The translations under genes were made by a program, and so were the position numbers. The notes below the pieces were generated by a model that was given only the letters and a program-made list of their open reading frames with translations, was not told the DNA's origin and ran no database searches. Shown piece after piece: positions 62,962-64,000 of a stretch of 64,000 bases of DNA. The first letter of the stretch is position 1; each line of letters opens with the position of its first letter. This DNA is from Synergistetes bacterium ADurb.Bin155 (lineage in GTDB: Bacteria; Synergistota; Synergistia; Synergistales; Thermovirgaceae): NCBI GenBank assembly GCA_002070395.1, contig MWDE01000002.1, positions 1 to 64,000 of the forward strand. Direction: 5' to 3'.

Positions 62962-64000
62962 CTAATCGAGAAGGGTATCGAGCGTCGCTGCTAAAAAAAG
63001 TTCGAAGGCCTCCCCGAGGTCCCTTATATCCAGTCCGGTCAACCTTTTTATCTTTTCTATCCTGTAACCCAGTGTATTCCGGTGGACATTGAGATCCTTC
63101 GCTACGAGTCCGGGGCTGCAGGGGTGACGACACCAGGAATGGAAGGTGTGCAGCATCTCCTCTCCATCAGGGGCCTTCCTGAGCCCTGAAAGGGTTTTGT
63201 CGGCGAAAAGGCGCCCCTTTTTCATGTTAACCGTCGTCAAAAGGTCTTCCAGCCGGTAATCGTCAATAGAATGGGTCCCACCCGGATCATTCTTCTTCAA
63301 CCCTATTGTCAGCGCTTTCCAGGCGTCAAGGTAGGAGTAGTGGAGTTCCTCCAAGACCCGGGCGGGCGAACCCGCCCCCACTGTCAGGATCAACCCCATC
63401 CCCTTCATTTTCTCCCTGCATCTTTGGCATCCCGACACAGCATGATCCAGAACGGACCCTCCTCCCACTTCTTTAATAGCGGCGAAGATCGCGAACCTGG
63501 CGCCTCCCAGGCTGGAACCGAAATTCAAAGGTTCAGGGAAAACAGATAGGATGATCTCATGGATCTCCTTAAAGAGAGAAATCTGTTCCAGGGGATCAAG
63601 CCCTTTTCCGGCCGCCCCGGGCTTGGCCGACCCTGGCTCAAGGACCAGGCAGACTCTTGGGATACCGGGCTCAAAGCCCAATTCCCTGATCCGGGTCGCG
63701 AGGATGCCGGAGTCATCATGACCGGGGGCGAAGGAAGCGATATAGGAGATGAGTTCCTGGACCGCCCTGTCCCTGGCCCCTGCGGATTCCTGGATCATCT
63801 GTTCCCGGAGGAACAGCTCCGCCTGCTTTTGAACGAGGTAACCGTAACGGGCTACCTCCCTGTGATCGCCGGCGATGGCGATAGATCCCACCACCTCTCC
63901 GGCGAGGCAAACCGGCAGGGTTACACCAGGTTTGACGCCTTCAAGGCGAGAGGCCTCTTCACTGTCGGTGAAGGTTTCCGCCCGGGATCTCATGCATTCC
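62962..64000 (-). CDS. CdaR/PucR-type transcriptional regulator, N-terminus cut by window edge
   Basis: At least 345 residues. The visible part starts inside the sugar-diacid recognition domain (GVKPGVTLPVCLAGEVVGSI). A middle GGDEF-like/CdaR region and a C-terminal PucR-type helix-turn-helix follow (VAKDLNVHRNTLGYRIEKI). Such proteins activate genes for glycerate/glucarate or other acid catabolism. Frame stays open to base 64000, so the true start lies outside. Target genes are not obvious. Confidence 0.88.
   Translation of the reverse strand, partial: ECMRSRAETFTDSEEASRLEGVKPGVTLPVCLAGEVVGSIAIAGDHREVARYGYLVQKQAELFLREQMIQESAGARDRAVQELISYIASFAPGHDDSGILATRIRELGFEPGIPRVCLVLEPGSAKPGAAGKGLDPLEQISLFKEIHEIILSVFPEPLNFGSSLGGARFAIFAAIKEVGGGSVLDHAVSGCQRCREKMKGMGLILTVGAGSPARVLEELHYSYLDAWKALTIGLKKNDPGGTHSIDDYRLEDLLTTVNMKKGRLFADKTLSGLRKAPDGEEMLHTFHSWCRHPCSPGLVAKDLNVHRNTLGYRIEKIKRLTGLDIRDLGEAFELFLAATLDTLLD

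Overview
The window looks like a chromosomal segment of a strictly anaerobic, GC-rich bacterium that ferments amino acids, peptides or organic acids. The best guess is the phylum Synergistota. This is inferred from gene content: a selenocysteine formate dehydrogenase, NuoE/NuoF-type diaphorase subunits, a tungsten/molybdenum aldehyde:ferredoxin oxidoreductase, hybrid cluster protein, rubredoxin, several TRAP/TAXI transporters, malic enzyme and GatCAB. It was not confirmed by any database search. Start codons are often TTG or GTG. I saw no CRISPR array, insertion sequence or phage gene.

Layout. 0.2-5 kb: tRNA modification genes (trmI-like, queH), an AIR-synthase-like protein, an Xaa-Pro peptidase, convergent galE, and rubredoxin. 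5-6.5 kb: an orphan amino-acid-binding protein behind a possibly structured leader, and a secreted protein of unknown function. 6.6-18.7 kb: a long plus-strand housekeeping run, miaB-comEA-comEC-coaX-dus-lysS-ligA-gatC-gatA-gatB, then an EF-G paralogue with altered GTPase motifs (18.8-20.9 kb).

21-31.7 kb (minus strand) is the most interesting block. Five overlapping or nearly abutting genes come first: DRTGG protein, RsbW-like ATPase, sensory-type [FeFe]-hydrogenase-like protein, second DRTGG protein, PHP phosphoesterase. A second set follows: nuoE-like, histidine-kinase-like ATPase, thioredoxin-like [2Fe-2S] protein, nuoF-like, and a 1367-residue formate dehydrogenase interrupted by an in-frame UGA read as selenocysteine. 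A promoter with a Rex/CRP-like palindrome over its -10 box lies in front of the second set. Together they look like an NAD(P)-linked, possibly electron-bifurcating formate dehydrogenase with its own redox-signalling module.

32-43 kb: glutaredoxin, pgi, panC, ttcA, a response regulator with a degenerate receiver, a flippase-like membrane protein, a membrane methyltransferase, malic enzyme, an isochorismatase-like hydrolase, and aldehyde oxidoreductase followed by a ThiS/MoaD-like protein. 43.3-44.4 kb: tRNA-Pro(CGG), smpB and tmRNA. 44.6-50 kb: hcp, an OpuAC-like binding protein and a MATE exporter. 50-53 kb: a TRAP operon dctP-dctQ-dctM ending in a VanX-type D-Ala-D-Ala dipeptidase. 53-64 kb: panB, a deoxyinosine DNA glycosylase, an EamA transporter, mscL, a TAXI-TRAP pair, an MFS transporter, a B12-type radical SAM protein, a LolA/DUF4412-like secreted protein and a CdaR-type regulator cut by the right edge. 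coaX, panC and panB together cover three steps of pantothenate/CoA synthesis.
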